From the NCBI GenBank assembly GCA_021107755.1, contig JAIOSF010000011.1, positions 1-58,883 on the forward strand: a stretch of 58,883 nt of DNA, read 5' to 3'. The position numbers and the translations under genes were made by a program. The number at the start of each line of letters is the position of its first letter. The first letter of the stretch is position 1. This document shows, in pieces, positions 36,729 to 44,750 of this stretch. The notes below the pieces were generated by a model that ran no database searches, had not been told where the DNA came from, and saw nothing but the letters and a program-made list of their open reading frames with translations. This DNA is from Arcobacteraceae bacterium (GTDB lineage Bacteria > Campylobacterota > Campylobacteria > Campylobacterales > Arcobacteraceae).

Positions 36729-37749
36729 ATATCCAACAAACTTCATTAAGATCAATATTAATATTAATCCTATCACCAGGTAACAATCTTTGCTCTTCCA
36801 TATATTTTCGAGATATTTTACAATTAAAACAGACACCAGCTATGGTAAACTCTATTTGTAAAAAAGTCCCCTCTTCTTGCATATGAATAGAGTTTATTAC
36901 ACCTATAAGTGTATTTTCATTTATCATCCCTATACAATCATCTTTACATATTTCAATAAATTCAGACTTTATCATCACAACTGAATCCTTTTTTTTACCA
37001 GTACTATTAGGAACTGTTAACTCTTGTCCATCAATAAATCGTTTTACAAGATTTCCATTTATATCTTTTTCCCATGGTGCAAAAAGGAGATTTACACTTC
37101 CACTCTCAACTAATTCACCTTGGAAAAGTGCTATTTTTTTATCACAAATATTATTTAACCAGTTGTGGTCGTGACTTGAGATAAGTATTGTTGTATTATA
37201 TTTTTTCTTTGCTAAGAGTATTGCTTCTTTTATAAGTTGTACAGAATTTGTATCTACCCCTGAAGTAGGTTCATCTAAAATTAAAACTTTTGGCTTAAGA
37301 ACTAATCTAGAAGCTAAAGCTACCCTTTGTGATTCTCCACCTGAGAGTTGACTCCATTTTCTTTTTCCAAATGAACTATCAAGTCCAACTTGCTCTAGCG
37401 CTTCATAAACTTTTTTTTCAATATTGTCAGATTTATCTCGAATCCTTAATCCATATGCAATATTATCAAAAACTGTTCGTTTAAGAAGATATGGGTCTTG
37501 AGGTACCATAGCTATACTTTGTTTCATTTCTGCATTAAGTTTTTTATTCTCAATACCATTAAAAAGTATATCCCCTTTTGTTGGTTTATCAGCAAAAGAA
37601 AGTAGTGAAAGTAATGTAGACTTACCACTACCATTAGGTCCTAAAAAACCAATAATTTGATTTTCTTCTAATTTTAACCTATCAATACTAAGAACTTTTT
37701 TATCATCATAATACTGTTCAATACCATTAAGTTCATACAATACACTCAT
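36727..37749 (-). CDS. tupC: Tungstate ABC transporter, ATP-binding protein
   Basis: A 340-residue ABC ATPase: Walker A GPNGSGKST, signature LSGGESQRVALA, Walker B VLILDEPTSGVD, switch ISSHDH. Beyond residue 235 a C-terminal extension (IEICKDDCIGMINENTLIGVINSIHM) looks like a TOBE/MOP-type anion-sensing domain. The start is set at ATG 37747-37749, whose bases overlap the tupB stop (ATGA) and which has AAGGAA at good distance; an in-frame ATG nine bases upstream is too close to that site. Last gene of the operon. Confidence 0.85.
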   Translation of the reverse strand: MSVLYELNGIEQYYDDKKVLSIDRLKLEENQIIGFLGPNGSGKSTLLSLLSFADKPTKGDILFNGIENKKLNAEMKQSIAMVPQDPYLLKRTVFDNIAYGLRIRDKSDNIEKKVYEALEQVGLDSSFGKRKWSQLSGGESQRVALASRLVLKPKVLILDEPTSGVDTNSVQLIKEAILLAKKKYNTTILISSHDHNWLNNICDKKIALFQGELVESGSVNLLFAPWEKDINGNLVKRFIDGQELTVPNSTGKKKDSVVMIKSEFIEICKDDCIGMINENTLIGVINSIHMQEEGTFLQIEFTIAGVCFNCKISRKYMEEQRLLPGDRININIDLNEVCWI

Positions 37750-38441
37750 TGTGTCCATTTCCTTTTTAACATAGATAATGCTATATTTACTGTTAATGCC
37801 ACTGCAAATAAAACAAGTCCCAAAGCAATACCTGTAACAAATTCACCTTTTCCTGTCTCTAATGCAATTGCAGTTGTTACAGTTCGTGTATGGTATTTTA
37901 TATTTCCACCAACCATCATCGATATACCAATCTCTGTGATAATTCTCCCATAAGCAGTCATAGCAGCTGTCATAAGACCAAATCTAGCTTCAACTAATGT
38001 GGCAACTAATATTTGATACTGATGTGCCCCTAAACCTTTTAATGATTTATATAATCTTTTATCTACAGATTCAACTTGAGCTGCTGTTAAGGCTATAATT
38101 ATAGGAAGTCCTAAAACTATTTGCCCTATAATTATTGCCTGTTGTGTAAATAATAAATTATATTCACCAAATGGTCCCACTTGAGAAAGCATAGTATATG
38201 CAATAAGTCCAATAACAACTGTTGGTAATGCTAAAAGAGTATCAACAATTGTTCTAATGACAGCTTTTCCAAAAAAATTATAATACCCAAGAAAAAAGCC
38301 AAGTGGTAAACCTATCAATAAACTAATTAACAATGACCATGATGAAACTGTTATTGTTGTTGTAATAGCAGAATATACACTCTCGTTTCCTGATATGAGT
38401 AATTCTATCGCTTCATTAAAACCATCTGTAAAAAGATTCAT
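37746..38441 (-). CDS. tupB: Tungstate ABC transporter, permease
   Basis: A 231-residue permease of the ModB/TupB type with about five membrane segments and the ABC-coupling EAA-like loop (SVDKRLYKSLKGLGAHQYQILVATLVEARFGLM). It overlaps tupC by 4 bases. It moves oxyanion delivered by TupA into the cytoplasm. Confidence 0.88.
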   Translation of the reverse strand: MNLFTDGFNEAIELLISGNESVYSAITTTITVSSWSLLISLLIGLPLGFFLGYYNFFGKAVIRTIVDTLLALPTVVIGLIAYTMLSQVGPFGEYNLLFTQQAIIIGQIVLGLPIIIALTAAQVESVDKRLYKSLKGLGAHQYQILVATLVEARFGLMTAAMTAYGRIITEIGISMMVGGNIKYHTRTVTTAIALETGKGEFVTGIALGLVLFAVALTVNIALSMLKRKWTQ

Positions 38442-38470
38442 TCTTCTAATCTACCTTAGCCTTTTTGTAT

Positions 38471-39286
38471 CTATTTTCCAGCATTAGGTATAAATAATGC
38501 TTGCCCCAATAATCTAAAATCAGCAATTGTTTGTTGTGTTTGAGGGTTTATAACCCACTGTGTAAATTGTTCTGCTAATTGAGGTTTCACATTTGCACAT
38601 TTCTCTTTATTGATAGACACTACAGAGTATTGGTTAAATAATGTTTTATCACCCTCAACTACGACTTCTAAAGTATTACTATCACCTTTTTGAGACATAT
38701 ATTTAATCCAAGTTCCTCTATCTGTCATAGTATATCCACCTTTTTCAGCAGCCATGTTTATTGTTCTTAACATACCTTGTCCTGTTTGAACATACCAACT
38801 TGAAGCAGATTTTGCATCAACATTTGCATTTTTCCATAAAGAAAGCTCTTTTTTATTTGTCCCTGAATTATCACCACGGCTAAAAAACTTCTCCTCTTTA
38901 TCTTTAATAGTTTTTAAAGCTGTACTTGGTGTCATACCTTTTATATGTGCAGGATCTTTTTTTGGTCCAATAATTACAAAATCATTATACATCACTTGTT
39001 TTCTATTTACCCCATACCCAGTAGCTATAAATTTTTTCTCAGATGCTGGTGCATGAACAAATAAAATATCTACATCACAGTTTCCACCCATTTTTAAAGC
39101 TTTTCCAGTTCCTGTTGCAACCCATTTTAGTGTAGTACCTGTATCTTTTTCAAACTTTGGAGCTAGATAATCTAAAAGTCCTGTATTATCTGTACTTGTT
39201 GTTGTTGCCATCATTAATGTATCTTTTGCAGTTAAACTTAAACTTAAAACTGCTGTTAATCCTAGTGTAATTAGTGTTTTATTCAT
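38471..39286 (-). CDS. tupA: Tungstate-binding periplasmic protein
   Basis: A 271-residue exported protein (signal peptide about residues 1-20). The binding segment MATTTSTDNTGLLDYLAPKFEKDTG contains the TTTS motif that distinguishes TupA from ModA. It lies 12 bases downstream of moeA. Tungsten uptake next to formate dehydrogenase genes suggests the enzyme uses W, although Mo cannot be excluded from sequence. Confidence 0.9.
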   Translation of the reverse strand: MNKTLITLGLTAVLSLSLTAKDTLMMATTTSTDNTGLLDYLAPKFEKDTGTTLKWVATGTGKALKMGGNCDVDILFVHAPASEKKFIATGYGVNRKQVMYNDFVIIGPKKDPAHIKGMTPSTALKTIKDKEEKFFSRGDNSGTNKKELSLWKNANVDAKSASSWYVQTGQGMLRTINMAAEKGGYTMTDRGTWIKYMSQKGDSNTLEVVVEGDKTLFNQYSVVSINKEKCANVKPQLAEQFTQWVINPQTQQTIADFRLLGQALFIPNAGK

Positions 39287-39298
39287 TTTTTCCCTTTT

Positions 39299-40546
39299 TT
39301 AGTTAAATATATTTATTCTATTTTTTATTAATTTATTGTCAAACTTAACAACAAATACCTCTTGCTTTGTATCTATAGTTGAAGTATTATTATCTGTAAC
39401 TAATATTGAGTTACTCTCATACAAAGCTGTAATCATTCCCGAACCATACTTATTATTTCTTGTTACCGTAAAATCTCCTTGTATTAAATTTCCTAAAACT
39501 AAATTTACTCTTCCTGATTTAGTTTTAAACTCTTTTTGATTTGTTGCTTTTACAACATCATGATATATATATTCACTTCCTTGAAGTTTATTTAGAACTG
39601 GTAGTGCAAAAAGATGCATATTTATCATTGCAGTAAGTGGATTACCTGGTAAGCACATCACAGCAGTTTTATCTAAACTTCCCATCATAATAGGTCGTCC
39701 AGGCTTCACATTTACCCCATGAAACATCACCTCTAATCCATTTTTTAAAAATGCTTCCCCTACAAAATCAGCTTCACCCATAGAGATACCACCTGTAGTA
39801 ATAATCACATCATACTTTTTTAAACTTTTTATGAAACTCACAGAAGATTCTAAATTATCAGGGATAACACCACCATAAGAAGCATCAAAACCTATTTGTT
39901 TTAAAAGTGCAATAAGACCAAAAGAGTTACAGTTATAGATCTCCTCATCATTTGATATTTGCCATGGTTCTTTGAGTTCATTTCCCGTTGATACAATAAT
40001 TATTGATAATTTTTTATAAACCTCTACAGTCATAATACCTTGAGATGCTAGTAAAATAATATGCGATGAGTTTAAAACTTCACCAGCTTCAAACATAACA
40101 TTACCTTGTTGTTGCTCTTCACCTTTTAATCGTAAATTTGAACCTTCTTTTATATTCTCAGGTATCCTTACACTTTCATTTGTAACATCAAAACAATGTT
40201 CTATTGGGATAATAGTATCAGCATCAGAGGGTACTTTGGCCCCTGTCATTATTTTATAACACTCGCCACTATTTAATGATTCCTTAACAGCATCTCCATA
40301 ATCTCCTGCAAAAATTGTTTTATTAATAGTAAGTGTTTTTCCAGCATCTTCAAACTTAACTGCGAATCCATCCATTGCAGAATTATTAAAAGCTGGAAGA
40401 TTTTTTATACATACAATCTCTTTTGATAAAACCCTATTCATTGCATCCCACAAAGATACAATCTCTGTTAAAGTAGTATTTGTAACAAGTTCTAAACTCT
40501 TGTCCACTGCCTCATTAAAATCTAAGTATGTTAATTGATTAGTCAT
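39299..40546 (-). CDS. moeA: Molybdopterin molybdotransferase (MoeA)
   Basis: A 415-residue MoeA with all domains: N-terminal lid (LPAFNNSAMDGFAVK), central MPT-binding domain (IIVSTGNEL, ITTGGISMGEADFV, PGRPIMMG) and a C-terminal beta domain. It inserts Mo or W into adenylated molybdopterin. Its ATG overlaps the preceding desulfurase gene by 8 bases, and its place in the fdhD-tup operon suggests it serves formate dehydrogenase, possibly with preference for tungsten. Confidence 0.92.
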   Translation of the reverse strand: MTNQLTYLDFNEAVDKSLELVTNTTLTEIVSLWDAMNRVLSKEIVCIKNLPAFNNSAMDGFAVKFEDAGKTLTINKTIFAGDYGDAVKESLNSGECYKIMTGAKVPSDADTIIPIEHCFDVTNESVRIPENIKEGSNLRLKGEEQQQGNVMFEAGEVLNSSHIILLASQGIMTVEVYKKLSIIIVSTGNELKEPWQISNDEEIYNCNSFGLIALLKQIGFDASYGGVIPDNLESSVSFIKSLKKYDVIITTGGISMGEADFVGEAFLKNGLEVMFHGVNVKPGRPIMMGSLDKTAVMCLPGNPLTAMINMHLFALPVLNKLQGSEYIYHDVVKATNQKEFKTKSGRVNLVLGNLIQGDFTVTRNNKYGSGMITALYESNSILVTDNNTSTIDTKQEVFVVKFDNKLIKNRINIFN

Positions 40547-41525
40547 TTAATATCCTTATTTGTTTATATCTTTTAAACATCAATTCTACAACTTGTATTA
40601 TCTCTGCCTCTGTCATATATTCACTAAAAGATATTGATATAGCATTTCTACTCTGATCTTGGGTATACCCCATCTCTTGAATTACTCTTGAAGGTTTTGA
40701 TAATCCTAATGAACACCCTTCCCCATTTGTAATAAGTATCTCATCTAGAGCAAGTGTTCGTATTAGCTCTCTTGCTTTAATACCTTTTAAGCCAAAATGT
40801 AGTGTATACTCTAAAGTCTCATTTGAATCTACAAAAAGATAAATATCATCACCAAAAGTTTTCAGTAAAATATCTTTAAACAGTTCTTTTAAAGAGCTAT
40901 TAAAAGAACTATTTTTATTTAATAACTCTTTGATTACCACAACTGCTAAATTATCTTTATATCCTATAGTTTGCTCTTCAAATAAACCATTTGCTAATAT
41001 TATTCCAGATATTGCAAAACCACTTAACTTATATGGGTCAAAATACAACGCATCACTTTTAGTTGATATATCAAAGCTTCCGTTAGAGATAATTTTTCCG
41101 TTTGTTATTTTTTTAAGACTTTCTAAATCATTTTTTACATAAGTATCTACTGTATATGAAGAGATAAATATAAAATCTAAATTACTATTTTTTATACTAT
41201 CAATATCTATATGTCCATCTTGCTTTAAACCAATCCAAACAACATCAAACCCTAAAGATTCATAAAGTTTACCTGCTTCATATAGTGCCTCTGTTTCACC
41301 TACACTAATGGCAATTTTCCCTTGCAATCCTAAATGACACAGTAAGCTTAAAAATCCATCACTATTAAATGAAAATGATTTTAAATCTCCAAAGTTAAAT
41401 GACCTTAATAAATCAGCCTCTAATTTTAAATAGGTATCATTATTTTTTAATATATCCAATGCAAAATCAGCAGATACTGCTATATCTTTCGGTACTGGGT
41501 ATTGATGGGTATTTAACTTTATCAT
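40539..41525 (-). CDS. Cysteine desulfurase-like PLP enzyme of the fdh operon
   Basis: A 328-residue class V aminotransferase-fold protein, about 60-70 residues shorter than IscS. The PLP lysine is Lys166 in DPYKLSGFAISGIIL, the equivalent of the IscS HK-xx-GP-xG motif. The persulfide cysteine is Cys271 in ITNGEGCSLGLSKPSRV, like the SACTS loop of IscS. N-terminal family motifs are weak. FdhD needs sulfur from a cysteine desulfurase to activate formate dehydrogenase, so this is probably a dedicated sulfur donor. It overlaps moeA and sits one base from the ModE-like gene. Confidence 0.75.
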   Translation of the reverse strand: MIKLNTHQYPVPKDIAVSADFALDILKNNDTYLKLEADLLRSFNFGDLKSFSFNSDGFLSLLCHLGLQGKIAISVGETEALYEAGKLYESLGFDVVWIGLKQDGHIDIDSIKNSNLDFIFISSYTVDTYVKNDLESLKKITNGKIISNGSFDISTKSDALYFDPYKLSGFAISGIILANGLFEEQTIGYKDNLAVVVIKELLNKNSSFNSSLKELFKDILLKTFGDDIYLFVDSNETLEYTLHFGLKGIKARELIRTLALDEILITNGEGCSLGLSKPSRVIQEMGYTQDQSRNAISISFSEYMTEAEIIQVVELMFKRYKQIRILND

Positions 41526-41894
41526 TTAACTCTCTTTAAGATGTAATATATCTGTTTTACTATCGATAAATAAATCTTTAAATCTCTCTTGTGTATAGGC
41601 TCGAACATCTTTTTTGAGTATTTTAAAGTTTTCAATTATCTCTTTTGCTTTTGGAGTAAGTGTACTTCCACCTTGCTCTCCACCACCTTTTTGGGTTATT
41701 ACAAGTTCATCCTCAATATACTTTTCAAGCACTTTTATATGTGTCCATGTTTTTTTGTAATTTAATCCCATCATTTGTGCTGCTTCAGCGATTGAGCCTT
41801 TTTCATCTATATACTCTAGAATTTCAGTTTTTCCACCACCAAATACTAAATTATTTTTATCATCTTCAATCCATACTTTAACTCTTACTTCCAT
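41526..41894 (-). CDS. ModE-like winged-helix regulator without anion domain
   Basis: A 122-residue winged-helix protein of the ModE N-terminal/LysR-like type (EYIDEKGSIAEAAQMMGLNYKKTWTHIKVLEKY, GGGEQGGSTLTPKAKEIIENF). The C-terminal molybdate-binding MOP domains of classical ModE are absent, as in the ModE-like proteins of Campylobacter. Likely role: oxyanion- or cofactor-responsive control of fdh or tup genes. It lies in the operon it may regulate and overlaps the upstream gene by 17 bases. The palindrome at 43112-43130 is a candidate target. Confidence 0.8.
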   Translation of the reverse strand: MEVRVKVWIEDDKNNLVFGGGKTEILEYIDEKGSIAEAAQMMGLNYKKTWTHIKVLEKYIEDELVITQKGGGEQGGSTLTPKAKEIIENFKILKKDVRAYTQERFKDLFIDSKTDILHLKES

Positions 41895-42312
41895 TTTTAT
41901 CTCCTTTGCTTTCTTTTAATCTAAAACATCCAAGTTGACAATTTATAACTTCAAAATCACTATTTTTAACAGTTGAACCAACTTTATGTAAGCTTGATTT
42001 TTTTGCCTCATCCCAATAAACTTTACAGTCTAGTTTCTTTTCTTTTTCATACTGTTGTACTAAATCATTATAAATATTCTCATCTTTATTTGAGAACTCT
42101 AAATTCCCAAATACCCCAAGTTCACAATCTGTAATCCTGATATTAAGACTTTTTGTAATTGCAGATATTGCAAAAGGCTCAACATCAATTAACCTAGCAA
42201 CTTTAAAAGCTTTTATACATGATAGTTTTCCATTATCATTGAGATGGTTTTTTATTATCTGCTTTTGTTTTTCACTCAAAGATACTTTTACATTATCATC
42301 AATACTAGACAT
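41878..42312 (-). CDS. Protein with paired CxLGxF motifs, formate dehydrogenase-linked
   Basis: A 144-residue protein of unknown function. A DNA-binding-like helical start (KQKQIIKNHLNDNGKLSCIKAFKVARLIDVEPFAISAITKSLNI) ends in ITDCELGVFGN, and the C-terminus has a second such motif, VINCQLGCFRL. I recall the CQLGCF ending from the tails of some ModE-like or molybdenum-linked proteins, here as a separate gene next to ModE. The start at ATG 42310-42312 has GGGAGAA six bases upstream. It may bind a metal or persulfide via the cysteines (inference). Confidence 0.6.
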   Translation of the reverse strand: MSSIDDNVKVSLSEKQKQIIKNHLNDNGKLSCIKAFKVARLIDVEPFAISAITKSLNIRITDCELGVFGNLEFSNKDENIYNDLVQQYEKEKKLDCKVYWDEAKKSSLHKVGSTVKNSDFEVINCQLGCFRLKESKGDKNGSKS

Positions 42313-43093
42313 CAATTCTCCCTGCATGAGTGTAGATATTCATCTTTTTTCCTCTTGCAAATCCTATTAGGGTAACTCCATGTTTATGTGCTGTCTGAAC
42401 ACCTAAATATGTTGGGGCTGTTCTTGATATAATGATTGGAATTTTATGCATTACTGCTTTTGTAACCATCTCTGAACTTAATCTTCCAGATACAAAAAGG
42501 ATTGACTTTGTTGTGTCAAGTCCTTGTAGTTTGCATTTTCCAACCACTTTATCAATTGCATTGTGTCTTCCTATATCTTCTGCTGTAATTGTATTTCCAT
42601 CAAGAAGATATATCATCGCTTTATGAACACAACCAGTTAAGTTGTATAGTTCACTTTCATGGTAAAATATTTTAATCTCACTTGAGATTGTTTCTGGTTT
42701 TACTTTAAATGCCGTTTGATTAAATGGTATCTCTACCCCACCTTCAACATTTCCAGTTACTCCACCTCCACATCCACTTACTAATGTTTTTTCTGTGTAA
42801 AGATGTTCTAAGGAGTCTTCGTTTATAGTTGCAATCACATCAACTCTTAGTCCATCTTCACTTACTTTTAACTCTTTTATGTCTTTCATTGAAGAGATAA
42901 CATTTTCACTCATTAAAAAACCAATTGCATGGGCATCTTGATCTTTTGGGATACACATCATTGAGATAGCTTTTTCACCATTTAAATATAAGTTTAATCT
43001 GGACTCATCGATAGTTACATCTTCTACTTGTGTTGCTTCATTTTCTATAAGTTTGTCTATAATAACTGTTTTTAAGTACTTGCTATTTTCCAT
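42305..43093 (-). CDS. fdhD: Formate dehydrogenase sulfurtransferase FdhD
   Basis: A 262-residue FdhD with the conserved DEQ-type segments (GEKAISMMCIPKDQDAHAIGFLMSE) and the C-terminal TAEDIGRHNAIDKVVGK and LFVSGRLSSEMVTKA regions that bind cofactor and contact FdhA. FdhD transfers sulfur to the Mo/W cofactor. The usual CxxC motif is only half present: the sequence is VSGCGGGVTGN (Cys108), so only the first cysteine remains. It is the first gene of an eight-gene operon that runs to tupC. Confidence 0.9.
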   Translation of the reverse strand: MENSKYLKTVIIDKLIENEATQVEDVTIDESRLNLYLNGEKAISMMCIPKDQDAHAIGFLMSENVISSMKDIKELKVSEDGLRVDVIATINEDSLEHLYTEKTLVSGCGGGVTGNVEGGVEIPFNQTAFKVKPETISSEIKIFYHESELYNLTGCVHKAMIYLLDGNTITAEDIGRHNAIDKVVGKCKLQGLDTTKSILFVSGRLSSEMVTKAVMHKIPIIISRTAPTYLGVQTAHKHGVTLIGFARGKKMNIYTHAGRIDV

Positions 43094-43111
43094 TTTTATC
43101 TATACCTTTTA

Positions 43112-43141
43112 ATATGCAAAATTTGCATATTTAAAATTATA
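43112..43141 (-). promoter_or_regulatory. Promoter and 19-bp palindrome of the fdhD-tupC operon
   Basis: TATAAT (minus strand, 43136-43141) is followed at the expected transcription start by ATATGCAAAATTTGCATAT (43112-43130), a perfect palindrome around one central base. It ends 18 bases before the fdhD ATG. Such a position would block transcription when bound. The ModE-like protein encoded in the same operon is a possible ligand, by inference only. Confidence 0.6.
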
Positions 43142-43143
43142 AG

Positions 43144-43178
43144 AAAAACAATGGAGACTTTTTTCAAAGTCTTCATTG
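43144..43178 (-). terminator. Terminator of the fdhABC operon
   Basis: On the minus strand CAATGAAGACTTT pairs with AAAGTCTCCATTG around a GAAA loop (one mismatch) and runs into TTTTTC, just after the fdhC stop. Confidence 0.8.
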
Positions 43179-43183
43179 AATTC

Positions 43184-44143
43184 TTAGTTTCTTAAATCTT
43201 CTTCCTCTAAAACATCTGGTCTTAACTGTTCTAGATACTCAACTGGTAATTTACCTGTTATTACTCCTGGGATGTAACCTTTTACAGATACAAAATAAGA
43301 GTACACAGTTTCAAATGTAAAGAACGAAATAATCGCACTTCCCATAAAATGTATAAACAATATAAATCGTTTCAATTGAATTGTTTGTGCATGTGTGCTA
43401 GCATCTGGGAACATAAACCAAATTATAAATCCACTCATAACTAGTAAAAATCCAAAAGCAACATACATATAATAATTGATTCTATTCATAGGTTCATACA
43501 TACCTCTTAAGAAAATTTTATTCCAAATTTTCACACTAGGTCGTACAAAAAACTTATGATCTTTAAATGCAACTATTGTCATAATTAACCATACAGGCAT
43601 CCAACCTAATCCAACTATCTCATGTGTAGCTCTCATAAGTCTTGCAAGTTCTCCTCCACCAGTCCAGTTTCCAAATGTAATTGAAAAACCAGTGATAAAT
43701 AGATAAATCATAATAACAATATTCAACAAAATCACAATTCTTTGAAAAACAGAATACACAAGTACCTTATCGTCATTTCTTGTTATTTTTGCTTGCTTTC
43801 TACCTTTTGCAACAACAAACATTATTGCAAATAATACAAACTCAAAAGAAAAAACTATAGGCAGTAAATGTTGTCTCTCTTCAAATGCTCTTATAACCTC
43901 AGGTGCAATTGCATTATAGTTTGGACCAAACAATGCAACTTCCATCTGCTCATGTCTTGTTAATGTCTCAAATGGAACTACTTGACCTGTAAAATTACCT
44001 TGTGCCATTTGCAATAAAAACTGATACACATAATTTATATCAGCAATTGTCGCTAACCAAAAATACCAATATGTTAAAAGAGCAAATAACAGACCTATAA
44101 TTAAATAGGTCTTATATTCAGCTAAAAAACTTTTATTTTCCAT
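43184..44143 (-). CDS. fdhC: Formate dehydrogenase cytochrome b subunit
   Basis: A 319-residue membrane subunit with four to five hydrophobic segments and histidines in and near them (RATHEIVGLGWMPVW, KRFILFIHFMGSAIISFFTFE) that can bind the b-type haems. It passes electrons from FdhB to the menaquinone pool. I choose ATG 44141-44143 (MENKSFLAEYKTY); it overlaps the fdhB 3' end by 11 bases. The longer frame upstream lies inside fdhB and is not needed. Confidence 0.88.
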   Translation of the reverse strand: MENKSFLAEYKTYLIIGLLFALLTYWYFWLATIADINYVYQFLLQMAQGNFTGQVVPFETLTRHEQMEVALFGPNYNAIAPEVIRAFEERQHLLPIVFSFEFVLFAIMFVVAKGRKQAKITRNDDKVLVYSVFQRIVILLNIVIMIYLFITGFSITFGNWTGGGELARLMRATHEIVGLGWMPVWLIMTIVAFKDHKFFVRPSVKIWNKIFLRGMYEPMNRINYYMYVAFGFLLVMSGFIIWFMFPDASTHAQTIQLKRFILFIHFMGSAIISFFTFETVYSYFVSVKGYIPGVITGKLPVEYLEQLRPDVLEEEDLRN

Positions 44144-44741
44144 ACGCTTTATCCCATCCATATGGCGCCGACTGTACTCCGTGACCAGATGAAAGGACTC
44201 TTTCTCTATAAATATTAGAAACTGACTCAGAATCTCCAACTAACAGTGCTTTTGTAGAACACATAGCTGCACAAACTGGAACTTTACCCTCAGCAATTCT
44301 ATTTTGCCCGTATAATTCTCGTTCATGTTCTGAATTAGTTTCATCAGGACCTCCTGCACACATTGTACATTTGTCCATAACACCTTTAGTTCCAAATGCT
44401 CCATCTTTAGGGAACTGCGGAGCTCCAAAAGGACAAGCATATAAACAATATGAACAACCAATACATTTATCTTTATCATGAAGCACTATTCCATCTTCCC
44501 TAATATAAAAACAATCTACTGGGCACACTTGTTCACAAGGCGCATCTGTACAGTGCATACAAGCAACAGATAAAGAAAATTCTTCACCTTGTTTACCCTC
44601 ATTCACTGTAATTACTTTTCTTCTACTAATCTCTACTGGTAACTCATGAGCTTCGGCACAAGCAACTGAACAACCATCACAATGGATACATCGTTGTTCA
44701 TCACAGTAAAATTTCATTCTTGAAAAATCTGGTTTACTCAT
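44133..44741 (-). CDS. fdhB: Formate dehydrogenase iron-sulfur subunit
   Basis: A 202-residue four-cluster ferredoxin-like subunit: CIHCDGCSVAC, CMHCTDAPCEQVC, CIGCSYCLYACPFGAP and CTMCAGG. It links the catalytic subunit to the cytochrome b subunit. It lacks a membrane anchor of its own. It lies 9 bases after fdhA and overlaps fdhC. Confidence 0.93.
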   Translation of the reverse strand: MSKPDFSRMKFYCDEQRCIHCDGCSVACAEAHELPVEISRRKVITVNEGKQGEEFSLSVACMHCTDAPCEQVCPVDCFYIREDGIVLHDKDKCIGCSYCLYACPFGAPQFPKDGAFGTKGVMDKCTMCAGGPDETNSEHERELYGQNRIAEGKVPVCAAMCSTKALLVGDSESVSNIYRERVLSSGHGVQSAPYGWDKAYGK

Positions 44742-44750
44742 ATCTTACTC

